Below are positions 24,059 through 32,471 of a stretch of DNA of 64,000 bases, in pieces; positions within the stretch are counted from its first letter, which is position 1; each line of letters opens with the position of its first letter. Where the stretch lies: assembly GCA_964396685.1 (NCBI GenBank), contig CAYNFS010000001.1:99060-163059 (forward strand). The letters run 5' to 3'. The position numbers and the translations under genes are program-made. The stretch is from CAYNFS01 sp964396685. GTDB lineage: Bacteria > Patescibacteriota > Doudnabacteria > UBA920 > 2-01-FULL-46-14. The notes under the pieces were generated by a model. The model searched no databases. It saw nothing but the letters and a program-made list of their open reading frames with translations, and had not been told where the DNA came from.

Positions 24059-24159
24059 TTCTCTCTTGGGGAGGGAATTTGCTAAGTGAGGAGAGAACTC
24101 TTGCCTAAGGCATTTAGCTTTAGATAAGAGTCTTAGTAATTCCCGTCCCCGAGAGAGAA
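24059..24159. ncRNA. Candidate structured RNA, family unknown
   Basis: TTCTCTCTTGGGGA-GGGAATT (from 24059) pairs with AATTCCCGTCCCCGAGAGAGAA (24138-24159) in a stem of about 20 bp. Inside are CTAAG/CTTAG, ACTCTT/AAGAGT and a GCC TAA GGC hairpin, all nested. No open frame. It lies in the 340 bp between lepB and the radical SAM gene, on the 3' side of that operon. Strand is unresolved and the match to any named family is unknown. Confidence 0.5.
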
Positions 24160-24160
24160 G

Positions 24161-24198
24161 AGGAAAGCGGGAAGCCGTGCGATGGCTTTCGCTTTCCT
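24161..24198 (-). ncRNA. 3' hairpin with conserved loop, copy 1
   Basis: AGGAAAGCG/CGCTTTCCT outer stem and AAGCC/GGCTT inner stem closing the loop ATCGCAC on the minus strand. The loop and inner stem recur at 29240-29277 with a different outer stem. No T-run, so not a simple terminator. Confidence 0.5.
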
Positions 24199-24289
24199 CA
24201 AAGAATGCAATACCTTTAGCCATCCGCCGAAGCAGACAGCTCTCGCCAAGTTTTCTCAACTCGGTTGCTCTAGGATTTCGAGCGTCACA

Positions 24290-25549
24290 TCAATTGGATG
24301 CCTCTTCCCAGCCCTGCGGCAGGGGCCAGAAGAGGCGGTTGGCGGCGTAGAAGCGCAGGTCCTCCATCGTGGGAGCGATGCGGTGGTTGTTGAACAGCAC
24401 AGAGGTTTTGAACTCCGCGCCCACCGTCATAGCCACGTCTTCCGTGGCAACCTCGCTGTCTGGCAGCTCCACCAAGTACCCCTCTTCGGTTTCCCGAATC
24501 GAGGCCGGATGGAAGCCAAGCCAGCACAGGAAGCTATTGAGCTGGGCTATCTCGATTCGCTCCCACGCCCCTAGGTCACGGCGCCAGCAGTTGTTGCGGT
24601 TGCGGGCCACTGTCCGGCCGAACTCGCGCTCGTATAGGGTGCCCGTGAACCGGTACATCCGCACGTTCGCTTTTTCGGCCGACGCTAGCAGCGATTCCTC
24701 TACCGAAGGAGCGAGCCAATTTTTCATCCGGTAATACTCGTGCCCGCCCGGAGAAGCCTTCTCATCCTGCCCGCCGTCGAGAAATCCTTCGCGCCGCAGT
24801 CGCTCGTCGTCTGGGGCTACCCCGAAGTTTCCCACCGAGCAACCCCGGTAGGTAACAAACGGAAAGCCCAAATCACCAAGCGTGGCAATGAGTTCGACCC
24901 CAGCCTCAACGTTGTTGCTGTTGAAGGGGCCGATCATCACCGAGATGCGGCGATGCGGAATGCTATGATCGAGCAAAAACCGCAATCCCTCGATCTGCCG
25001 CTCGGGTTTTATGGGTGTCCACGACCCCTGACCGCTCTCCGGCGGCTTGGGGGTGATGGTCGTGGCAAAGACCGCCCGTGAATCCGGTCCCCAGCCATCC
25101 AACTGCCTCGCGCCATAGTAGCCGCGGTGCAGGAAGAAAACCGGAGTGTTGTGCTGGAACGCTCGCAGAAAGGCTGTGCAGGAGTCAACCTGCATAGAGC
25201 CATCCGAACGAGCGCAGAGCAGAACGATGTCGCGGTCGGGGCGGAAGAGTTTGGATTTCTCCAAAAATTCCGCCGCGCCCTCGGGCCGACCGATTCGCCG
25301 GAGCCCCTTCTTGCCGGTTCCGATGGTGTCCGACGTTGAGTCGATCCATCGGTAATAGCAGAAGGAACATCCGATCGAGCAGCCGATGAACTCTGGGTCG
25401 CCGTCCCACGTGTACCGCTTCTTGTAGAAATACGCGGGCGTGATTTCGGGACCCTGTCCCCATGCCGCCGGTCGTCCGCCAAGCAGGAAGTGCTCACCAT
25501 TCTCGAACCGCCCAGTTTCCCGGGCGGAGACTGTCTGCAACGCTGCCAT
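24290..25549 (-). CDS. Radical SAM enzyme of unknown substrate
   Basis: 419 aa with the [4Fe-4S] Cys triad in GCSIGCSFCYYRW (CxxxCxxC, about residues 57-64), then a TIM-barrel-like region (ISVMIGPFNSNNVEAGVELI). The arrangement recalls SPL/Rv2578c-type radical SAM proteins, but I cannot assign a reaction. No SPASM-type extra Cys cluster is clear. It is the last gene of a tight operon (2 bp after the polyprenyl-synthase-like gene). Its G+C appears higher than in flanking core genes. Confidence 0.82.
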   Translation of the reverse strand: MAALQTVSARETGRFENGEHFLLGGRPAAWGQGPEITPAYFYKKRYTWDGDPEFIGCSIGCSFCYYRWIDSTSDTIGTGKKGLRRIGRPEGAAEFLEKSKLFRPDRDIVLLCARSDGSMQVDSCTAFLRAFQHNTPVFFLHRGYYGARQLDGWGPDSRAVFATTITPKPPESGQGSWTPIKPERQIEGLRFLLDHSIPHRRISVMIGPFNSNNVEAGVELIATLGDLGFPFVTYRGCSVGNFGVAPDDERLRREGFLDGGQDEKASPGGHEYYRMKNWLAPSVEESLLASAEKANVRMYRFTGTLYEREFGRTVARNRNNCWRRDLGAWERIEIAQLNSFLCWLGFHPASIRETEEGYLVELPDSEVATEDVAMTVGAEFKTSVLFNNHRIAPTMEDLRFYAANRLFWPLPQGWEEASN

Positions 25550-25551
25550 AA

Positions 25552-26286
25552 CTAGTCCTCCTTCCGCCCAAGTGTACGGGCGATTGTGGTTTTGAGTTCA
25601 CGACCTCGGCGCACTGCTTCCTCAGCAGACACGCCGTGCGCTCGCATGTAAGTCAGCCGGCCGAGTTTCTCGTCAGAGTTCTCGACACGACCATCCTTTC
25701 CATAGAGCGCAGAAAGGCCGTCATCCAACATCTGCGCGGCAATTCCGTCTTGATACGCCGCTTCCACCACTTCGGATTTGCATCCGAGCGCTTCAGCGAG
25801 ATACCGACGGAACGCCGCTTCCTTCAGAACGACCTTGTGCCACATCTCTGTCAGCGGAACTTCCGCCACAAACTTGGAACTCTCCATCTCTACTTCGAGC
25901 CGCGCTCCGGAGATTACCTCGCAGAGACGCTTTTCAAAGATGGATTCAACCCCAAGTTTCCGAGCAAGCTCGCGCGCACTTTTGACATGCCACGCGGCTT
26001 GCTCGATTGTGATTTCCGCTCCGTAGATCACCCAGAACGCTTTCTCGCCATCGCGGACGGTGTCCTCATCAATGAGGTCGTCCATGATTTTGAATGAGCG
26101 TCGGAGATGATCCACTTGCTGGCAGAGAAGTTCCACCTCTTCGGAAGTGCGCCATCCGAGTTGGGCGAATGCCCGAACCTTTTTGGCGTAACTCCCGGAA
26201 GTGGCGACTTCCGCGACGAACTGCGGCTGCCCGAAGCTCTTGTTGTAGAACGCCTCGAGCGCCGCAACCTTTTCCGTCCAGTTCAT
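25552..26286 (-). CDS. Isoprenyl-diphosphate-synthase-like protein
   Basis: 244 aa from ATG 26284-26286, which overlaps the previous stop by 4 bp. The sequence KIMDDLIDEDTVRDGEKAFW matches the first Asp-rich motif region of trans-polyprenyl synthases, and QMLDDGLSALYG sits where the second lies, though the second Asp-rich motif is reduced to DDxxS. The end (DEKLGRLTYMRAHG) also fits. The chain is shorter than the usual 300 or so residues. A true prenyl transferase or a repurposed isoprenoid-synthase fold are both possible. Its partners are a P-loop kinase-like gene and a radical SAM gene. Confidence 0.72.
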   Translation of the reverse strand: MNWTEKVAALEAFYNKSFGQPQFVAEVATSGSYAKKVRAFAQLGWRTSEEVELLCQQVDHLRRSFKIMDDLIDEDTVRDGEKAFWVIYGAEITIEQAAWHVKSARELARKLGVESIFEKRLCEVISGARLEVEMESSKFVAEVPLTEMWHKVVLKEAAFRRYLAEALGCKSEVVEAAYQDGIAAQMLDDGLSALYGKDGRVENSDEKLGRLTYMRAHGVSAEEAVRRGRELKTTIARTLGRKED

Positions 26287-27338
26287 GATATCACCTCCGT
26301 AGTTGCGGCATAGCCGCGGTTTTTGGCCACCTCCTCTGCTGACCGGCACACCAGCTGCCTCGTGGTCTCGAATGAATCCGAGACAAAAATCCACGAAAGC
26401 ACTTCGTGCATGCCGGAGACGAACCGCTCGGTGAAGCGAATACGGCACATGTGCCCCTCGTCGTCATAGTCTGCCGCGCAACCCGTAGTTTCCACCACGA
26501 AGTCCGCAAAGTCCATGACGTCGATTGCGCCCATCTTGCGCAGAACCTCGAGACGTTCACTGTCGTTCACGTCGTCAAAGTCGCCACGCTTTCTAGCCTC
26601 ACGCTGCCTTTCCTCTTCGTCCCGGCCCACCCGCACGATGATAACCGGCCGTCGGAGAGCATAACTTGCGTAAATAATCTGCTCTCTCGACTTAATGCCG
26701 TCCACCACCATGAAGTGCGCCGGGGCGCTGCGAACCTCTTCTGCCGCCACGAACCGCTTGGCTACTGCTATGCGGTCTTTTGATTCCACCTCGTCGGTGA
26801 ACCGCATCGCCATTTCCCAGCCGTTCTCAAAAGTCATCGGGCCGTAAAGCCCTTCGACCGTTGAGCGCAGAAACTTTCCCCACTTGTAGACCGAGAAATC
26901 GGGCAAGCGGGAGAAAAGATTCCGCAGAAGCGTTTTGCCGGAAGCTGGCAGACCGACCAGCGCGATCATGTGCTTATTCAGCTTGTATGGATCGCTCTTG
27001 ATGTCAGCCGCCGTCTTCAAGAGCAAACCTTCCTTGCCCAACACGTAATCCATGTGTCGGTAGCCAAGTCGGGTTCGCGCGTTGCCGGCGTACTTGTAAG
27101 TGCCCTGGATTCCCATCTCGCGCAGCTTCATTTCGATTTTCCGCTGCGTGAGAGCGGTCGTAACGTTCTGGTCTACTATGACCACTTCGTCATACTGCTT
27201 TTGAGAAGGCAAATTCCAGAAAACCACGTCCCGCTGGTCAAGCCGCGAATGGTCGCTGATCACTACCTCCCACTCGCGCGGGAGGAGGTCAAGCAAAGCC
27301 ACTCCGCTCTTTGCGATCAAAACCGCCAATGTTTTCAT
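26283..27338 (-). CDS. P-loop kinase-like protein with N-terminal extra domain
   Basis: 351 aa starting at ATG 27336-27338 with AGGAGGGG 7 bp upstream. Residues 1-110 are a separate unrecognised domain (KTLAVLIAKSGVALLDLLPREW). Then Walker A ALVGLPASGKT and a nucleotide-kinase-like layout: MVVDGIKSREQI as Walker-B-like strand, RPVIIVRVGRDEEERQREARKR as LID-like basic helix, and DVMDFADFVVETTG. It resembles AAA_18/dephospho-CoA-kinase-type folds. First gene of the operon with the prenyl-synthase-like and radical SAM genes. Substrate unknown. Confidence 0.72.
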   Translation of the reverse strand: MKTLAVLIAKSGVALLDLLPREWEVVISDHSRLDQRDVVFWNLPSQKQYDEVVIVDQNVTTALTQRKIEMKLREMGIQGTYKYAGNARTRLGYRHMDYVLGKEGLLLKTAADIKSDPYKLNKHMIALVGLPASGKTLLRNLFSRLPDFSVYKWGKFLRSTVEGLYGPMTFENGWEMAMRFTDEVESKDRIAVAKRFVAAEEVRSAPAHFMVVDGIKSREQIIYASYALRRPVIIVRVGRDEEERQREARKRGDFDDVNDSERLEVLRKMGAIDVMDFADFVVETTGCAADYDDEGHMCRIRFTERFVSGMHEVLSWIFVSDSFETTRQLVCRSAEEVAKNRGYAATTEVIS

Positions 27339-27593
27339 TATTGACCCCTCCTGTGGGTCCTTCTGCGCACAAAAGCGGAACTTTGATACGCGCAAAAGAC
27401 CACACACGAAGGAGTCAATTTACAAATATTAAGTTGTCAAAGTGCTAACCAATTTCCAAATCATCTCTCGATAAGTTCGAGACGATCTGGAAAAAGGAAG
27501 GGAAATATGATGTACGAAATCTTATCTCCCTTAAAGTAAGTGCAGATGACTTTAATTTGTAAGTGCCCAAGATCATCAAACTGGGCAAAGGCG
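27339..27593. other. Intergenic stretch before the kinase operon
   Basis: About 250 bp. It holds the kinase RBS and an imperfect inverted repeat CCAAATCATCTCTCG/CGAGACGATCTGG (27453-27487). I see no convincing promoter or gene. Confidence 0.4.
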
Positions 27594-29018
27594 TTAAATC
27601 AGGATACTTTTGAGTAGTCTTAATGCCAGCTTTTCAACACTGCTATTAGCAGCGCTCCCCGCCAGCACCAAGAGAGATGAAATAAACATTTCCTCGTCTC
27701 GCAACAACACCAGTGCTGCTGCAGTGTAGAGACGAGTTTTTTCATCTTCACTACAAGCCGCTAGCCGACGAAGAGCCGGCGTGAACATTTCGCCCAGCTG
27801 CTTCCTAGTTACACGGTCGGCTCCATAGAGCTGGGCGTACGCCGCATATGCGGCCAGCCGCTCCGTGCGAAAGTCACCAAAGGTAGTGACTACCTCTTCC
27901 GGTGTAAGCCGGGAAGCGACGGATCTCAAAAGCGAGCGATTGAGAGTTTTCTCCCCCCTAACCGCCTCAAGAACGCGGGACGGTACATTCTTTACCCGCT
28001 CCGCCAACGCAACGATACAGTCAACTCTACCGCCCGTTTCTTCCTCAGCAAGCCCAAATAGGAGCGAGAAAACCTGCTCCTGCTCGGACTCCGAAATCTC
28101 GAAATGAAGGCCCGTGTGCTGGAGGTTTAAGAGAACCTCCCTCTCCGCCTCGGCGCTCCGCTCCCGGCCTATACCCAGGAACGAAATCAACGCGGCGCCC
28201 ATTCGCAGTCTTAGCGCGGCCTCCGCTTCTCTCTTAAATTCCCGCGTATAATAGTCATCCTCGCGGGTTCGGTCAGGGGCGACAGCGAGCTGTTCCAGCA
28301 AGTCTCCCAATTTATCATCAGGCAGTATGCTGGCCTCCACCGTCATGGCGGCAAACTTCACCGCCAGAACGGAATCGTCCTTAAAGCGCAGCAACTGCTG
28401 CGCTTTGCAGGCGGCTAAGGCCCGCGCCGCTTCCTTCCGCACCCCCTCATCGCCGCTTTCGATGGCGGCAACGAGCTCGGTTTCAAACTGCCGAATGAAC
28501 TCCGGCGTTTGGTGCCGCATGGTACAACAAACGTCTTTGGCCACCGCCTTGGCGAACCTCGACCGGAGTTCCGCAACTGCCAGATCGGCAAATTGCGGAA
28601 AAACGCCAAGCGCTGACCGGAGGAGGGAACCGTGTTGGTCGACGTCACCACCGCTGGGCACGAGTCCCAGCACGGTTTGGACAAACAGTTCCTCCTTGCC
28701 GTTCAAAATACCCTTAGCCCACTCGTAATACGAATGAGCTGTGAGTATTTCGTCCAGAAATTTGCGGGTTTGCATCCCGCGTTCCCTGATGTGAAGCCCG
28801 AGAGCAAATGCCCCCAAGACTTCCTCCAGGATTTCCGGTTGATGGAGGACAATTTCCGCCATCCCCTCAATGAAGGGGTTGCGGAATTGTTCCTCCTCTT
28901 CGGATCCGGCAGGAGCGAATAGCTCCTGCAAAAACACCACAAGTTTCCTTTCTTCCTTTTTTTGGCGCAACAGGTGCTGCACCTCACCGGAACTTGGAGA
29001 TTCCGTAAGTGTAATCAT
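27594..29018 (-). CDS. Large all-helical (HEAT-like) protein of unknown function
   Basis: 474 aa from ATG 29016-29018, chosen because GGAGA lies 6 bp upstream; an earlier ATG at 29123 lacks an RBS. Nearly all of it is amphipathic helices in 30-40 residue units with alternating Leu/Ala and acidic residues (for example VRKEAARALAACKAQQLLRF and EKTRLYTAAALVLLRDEEMF), resembling HEAT/ARM scaffolds. No enzyme motif is visible. Probably a protein-interaction scaffold for the accessory block. Confidence 0.65.
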   Translation of the reverse strand: MITLTESPSSGEVQHLLRQKKEERKLVVFLQELFAPAGSEEEEQFRNPFIEGMAEIVLHQPEILEEVLGAFALGLHIRERGMQTRKFLDEILTAHSYYEWAKGILNGKEELFVQTVLGLVPSGGDVDQHGSLLRSALGVFPQFADLAVAELRSRFAKAVAKDVCCTMRHQTPEFIRQFETELVAAIESGDEGVRKEAARALAACKAQQLLRFKDDSVLAVKFAAMTVEASILPDDKLGDLLEQLAVAPDRTREDDYYTREFKREAEAALRLRMGAALISFLGIGRERSAEAEREVLLNLQHTGLHFEISESEQEQVFSLLFGLAEEETGGRVDCIVALAERVKNVPSRVLEAVRGEKTLNRSLLRSVASRLTPEEVVTTFGDFRTERLAAYAAYAQLYGADRVTRKQLGEMFTPALRRLAACSEDEKTRLYTAAALVLLRDEEMFISSLLVLAGSAANSSVEKLALRLLKSILI

Positions 29019-29239
29019 AGTCTTCTCCGCGTAAGCCCGCCGGCAAATTAGCCCGCTTGTGGCGAGCAATCGCTTCTTCATCAGCGAAATTTCCGCAAAT
29101 CTTGCGAAAGGTAAACTGACCATAAAAATTTACAGCCAAATCACCTTTCGCAATTTTAACGCCTTAATTCCTCCTGATTTTTTTAAAGAACTTTCACCTA
29201 TTCTGAATCCACCAATCACTTGATGAATTCGGAAAGGGT

Positions 29240-29277
29240 GGGAGGAGAGGATGCCGTGCGATGGCTTCCTTCCTCCC
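29240..29277 (-). ncRNA. 3' hairpin with conserved loop, copy 2
   Basis: GGGAGGA/TCCTCCC outer stem and GCC/GGC around the same ATCGCAC loop as at 24161-24198 (minus strand). It lies about 165 bp past the corrected end of the large upstream gene. Confidence 0.5.
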
Positions 29278-29441
29278 GTCCAGAGTGCTTCAATATTCCT
29301 CCTAATAATTTTTGGTTCCTTCGCAAGTCAGCCTTGCGAAGTGAAGAGTTTTGGAGAATTGAGGATGACCAAGCGCCGTTTGGTGTGGCAATTGGTCTTT
29401 CGGAGTCCTCTTCCCCGGCGGCCGGCAAGGGCCGCTTGTTT

Positions 29442-31606
29442 TTAGCGGGCGCCCCATTTGTCACGGAGCGCGGCCAACGAGGAATCAGGAGGGGGCTCTT
29501 GCGGCGAACTGCCCTCAATTTTTTCCTGCCGCTCCAGCCAGACGAGCGCCCCCCGTAAAATCGGGTTGAAGCTGGATCCTGGCTTGGCGCCAGGGCCGAG
29601 AACCACCTGGCCCGATTTGGTCTTTTCAATCCCGGGCAGGCCGTTTTGAATGGCCTCCTTCCGCCGAGAAAACCCGTAGCCGGGGGGGCGGTCTCGTGGG
29701 TAATCACCTGGATTGCCCGCTCGCGCGAGCCGGCGAGGCGTAGAGCCTCCTTGCCGAAGGCGATGGCTGTCCAGGCAGTCTCGCGACTGCCGCGAGAGCC
29801 GAGCCGCTTGAGGATAGCCTCAACAATCGGCTCTTCGGCTTGGGCGGTGGTCAGCTCGGCCTTAGCCCACCCAAGCTTGCGTCGCGCTTCGGCTGTCCAT
29901 TCCGCCAGCTCTTCGGCGCTGCCGAATAACGAGCCTAAGACGAATCCCCGCAAAGACTCGCGCAGATCGTGCAGGTCATACGGAATTGAATCATACAACG
30001 CTCTCAATTCCTCCTGAACCTGCTCCGCGGGAATCCGCGCCGCTCGCCGCGCGCACGCCGCCTTGATCTCGGCCAGCTTGGCCTCGGCTTCGGCGGCGGC
30101 TTTCTCCGCCTCCGCCTTTGACTGCAGCCAAACCGACTCGAACGTCGGTTCGCTCCCGCGCGCAAACCGGTCGAGCCTCACCGTACCATAAGCGAGCAGC
30201 GGCTGGCCGGTCACCACGCACGTTCCGTATTGGACCGTGGCGATTCCCGGCACCTGGGCCTCAGGGTCCGCCGGGCTGGGTACGGCGATAGCCGGCCGCT
30301 CCTTCCACTCATGCCACTGCCGCCCATTCAGATGGTCGGCCAGTTCTTTCTGAAGCGACGGAACGTCCGTGCTGGCATAAGAAGTACCGGCAACCTTCAC
30401 CCGGACACAAACCAACCGGTCAGTGCCCGGCAGCCTTACGCCTTCATCGGGCAGGTGCTGCCAGGCAAAGCTCGGTGCCTCCATGTCCGGCCCCTCCAGA
30501 ATTACCTCCGGAGGCAAGGAGCCGCCGTGCTGATCCTTCCGGTGATACTCCACGGCCCAGTCAGAGCCGAGGAGCGGAATCGTGGGCGGGTTGATCATGC
30601 GCACTAATTCCATGGTCTCGGGGTCAAGCGGGGGCAGCCGCAAGGCTACCAAGTCGGGGATGGTTTCCGGCGTGGTGGCGCCGGCAAGATGAGGCATGAG
30701 CCAGTCCTGCCACTGCCGCTCGGTGAAAACCGAAAAAGCTTCCTCGCCAGCGCGGATGTTCCACTGCCGCGCCTCCTGCTGAAGGGCGTGGTTATGCTTA
30801 ATCACTTCGCCCAAAGCAGGCGGCAATTCTCCTGCCCAGCCGCCGGTCATACGCACGGCCAGCAGTTTGCACAGGCTAGCCGCACTGACCGGCTCTGCGA
30901 GCTTGAAGTCAAGCCCACAGCACCAGTCAAACACCTCGCCCTCGGCAGGCTCGGGCTTGACCTCCTTTTTGTCGTTATCACGCATTAGTATGTACTGCTT
31001 AAATTCCTCATACTCCATGCGCGACTGGACTCGCTGGAAGATTCCAGCGCGGGCCGTGCAACGCCCGAGACGGGTTGGCCGGCGAACCAACTGCGCCTTG
31101 CCGCCGGGCAACAAACGGACCAAGCTTCCAGGCGGAAGCATAGCGTAACCCTTGTCATTCCCAAGGTACTTCCCCTGGTACTCAACCGCGTACCAGAGGC
31201 CATGGGAATCGGTGCGCAGCACGTTTGTCACGCGCACCACCGGCAGGGAATTGAACAACTGCCGTGACTCCGCCGCCGAAAGCACGCCGGGCACCTCTTT
31301 TTGCTCCAGCGCCAGCGCAACTTCCCCGGGCCGGAGCAAACGAAACACCGGGGAGATTTTCTGTTTGGAAGTACCGGAGTAGATTTCTCCCTCCGTCTCC
31401 TTCCTGTCCAAGAATTGCTCCTGGACGCGGGAGAAACCACCCTCCAACCACTGCAGGCATCGCCTGATGCCCGCAGTCAGGTCCTCCACCTGCTCGCGGA
31501 TTTGCCAATCCTTGCCCTGGTAATATACCACCAGGGCGTCTCCTTCTCGCTCCAGCCGAGCTCCGCGCTGGAACGCTCCTCTCCGTTCCGTGAGACGATA
31601 CACCAT
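29442..31606 (-). CDS. Large protein of unknown function, frame disrupted at a C7 tract
   Basis: About 720 aa from ATG 31604-31606 (RBS GGGAGGATGAA). No known domain; an N-terminal part (SPVFRLLRPGEVALALEQKE) is followed by mixed segments and an Ala/Glu coiled coil (AEAEKAAAEAEAKLAEIKAA). At the minus-strand C7 run (29682-29688) the uninterrupted frame turns Arg/Ser/Pro-rich, while another frame continues with natural-looking sequence (GYGFSRRKEAIQNGLPGIEK, then GQVVLGPGAKPGSSF) to a stop at 29442. I take that as the true end. The cause may be slippage, a phase-variable tract, a mutation or a sequencing indel. Confidence 0.6.
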
Positions 31607-31643
31607 TTCATCCTCCCGTTTAACGCCCGTCGGCGAATTTGGT

Positions 31644-31719
31644 CCCTGCAAAGCAGGGTATCTCCTTGCAGGGAGAAACCTATTTTGATTCTGCCATCAA
31701 AACAAATCTCTCCCTGCAA
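31644..31719 (-). promoter_or_regulatory. Structured 5' leader of the large unknown gene
   Basis: Two hairpins: CCCTGC aaa GCAGGG (31644-31658) and TTGCAGGGAGA (31666-31676)/TCTCCCTGCAA (31709-31719) enclosing TTTTGAT/ATCAAAA. The repeated CTGCA units could form alternative pairings. A regulatory role is inferred. Confidence 0.4.
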
Positions 31720-31904
31720 AAGTATGTTTTCAAAGAACACTCCCAAAAATTTTTGCAAATTCCAGGGAGCGGAAGGGCGGTCGTGGAATATTGAGAAGAT
31801 TATCCGTTATTAACGAATACCACATATCCCATAACCACCCATCCGCGTCCCGGACTACCAATTTTGAAATTACAATCCTAAAGCTTGTCGAACGGATTCT
31901 AATC

Positions 31905-31959
31905 TCAAAAAAGGTTGGGAGCGCGAAGGTGATGTGCGAAATCACACGATCACGCTCCC
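31905..31959 (-). terminator. Terminator of the Csx3 operon
   Basis: Minus strand GGGAGCG ... CGCTCCC long hairpin (31917-31959), then AACCTTTTTTGAG. Confidence 0.6.
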
Positions 31960-32020
31960 TGAAGAAAATCGCATTGACTAGGCCTCGTTCACGACCCGAA
32001 GGTCGTGAACTTGTCGTCCC

Positions 32021-32428
32021 TCATTCGTTTTTCGGCGGCGGGTTTCCGTTCGCCAGCTCCTCCTCCTGCACCTGGGCCTGCGGGATGACCGCACCCACGG
32101 GGTACACACCACCGTGCGACAGGCTGACCACGTATCCGGCGAGCTTGGGATCGTAGATCCCGACGCACCCGAACATGTGGGCCAGGCGGTGGCCGATGAT
32201 TACCGCGACCGGCAGCGAGGCGGGGCCGTTGACCAGCGCGACTTTGCCGCTCATATTAGCCTTCAGTTCGTCCATGCGCCCGGTGACCTCCCGGACGATG
32301 GCGTCGTTTTGCGCCTGATCGCCAAAGCCAATGCGGAACAGCATAGCGGGGGTGGTGGGCTCGCAAGGGCCCACCTCATACTTGCCGTGCACCTGCACGG
32401 CCGAACAGCTGATGTTGTAAAGTGCCAT
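32021..32428 (-). CDS. csx3: Csx3-family protein (CRISPR ring nuclease Crn3-like)
   Basis: 135 aa from ATG 32426-32428 (RBS GGAGA). The segment NGPASLPVAVIIGHRLAHMF followed by GCVGIYDPKLAGYVVSLSHG and YPVGAVI is the Csx3 core. A His (second in GHRLAH) and an Asp (YDPKL) are 9 residues apart, matching the spacing of the residues I recall as catalytic in Crn3. Family members degrade cyclic tetra-adenylate and are known from type III CRISPR loci, sometimes fused to a P-loop AAA-like domain; here the P-loop protein is the preceding gene. No Cas gene or array is in the window, so the role may lie outside classical CRISPR. Confidence 0.82.
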   Translation of the reverse strand: MALYNISCSAVQVHGKYEVGPCEPTTPAMLFRIGFGDQAQNDAIVREVTGRMDELKANMSGKVALVNGPASLPVAVIIGHRLAHMFGCVGIYDPKLAGYVVSLSHGGVYPVGAVIPQAQVQEEELANGNPPPKNE

Positions 32429-32471
32429 TTTTTTTCTCCTTTGTTTTTGTTTGTACGACTGCCGTCGCCGG

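Noticed and set aside
27339..27407. Longer N-terminus of the kinase-like protein
   Set aside because: The strong AGGAGGGG site directly before ATG 27338 decides the shorter start.
29216..29441. C-terminal tail of the large unknown protein in the uninterrupted frame
   Set aside because: The Arg/Ser/Pro-rich sequence after the C7 tract is typical of out-of-frame translation; another frame looks natural and stops at 29442.
31730..31945. 71-codon minus-strand frame upstream of the large unknown gene
   Set aside because: No RBS, spans the Csx3 terminator region and shows no protein-like pattern.
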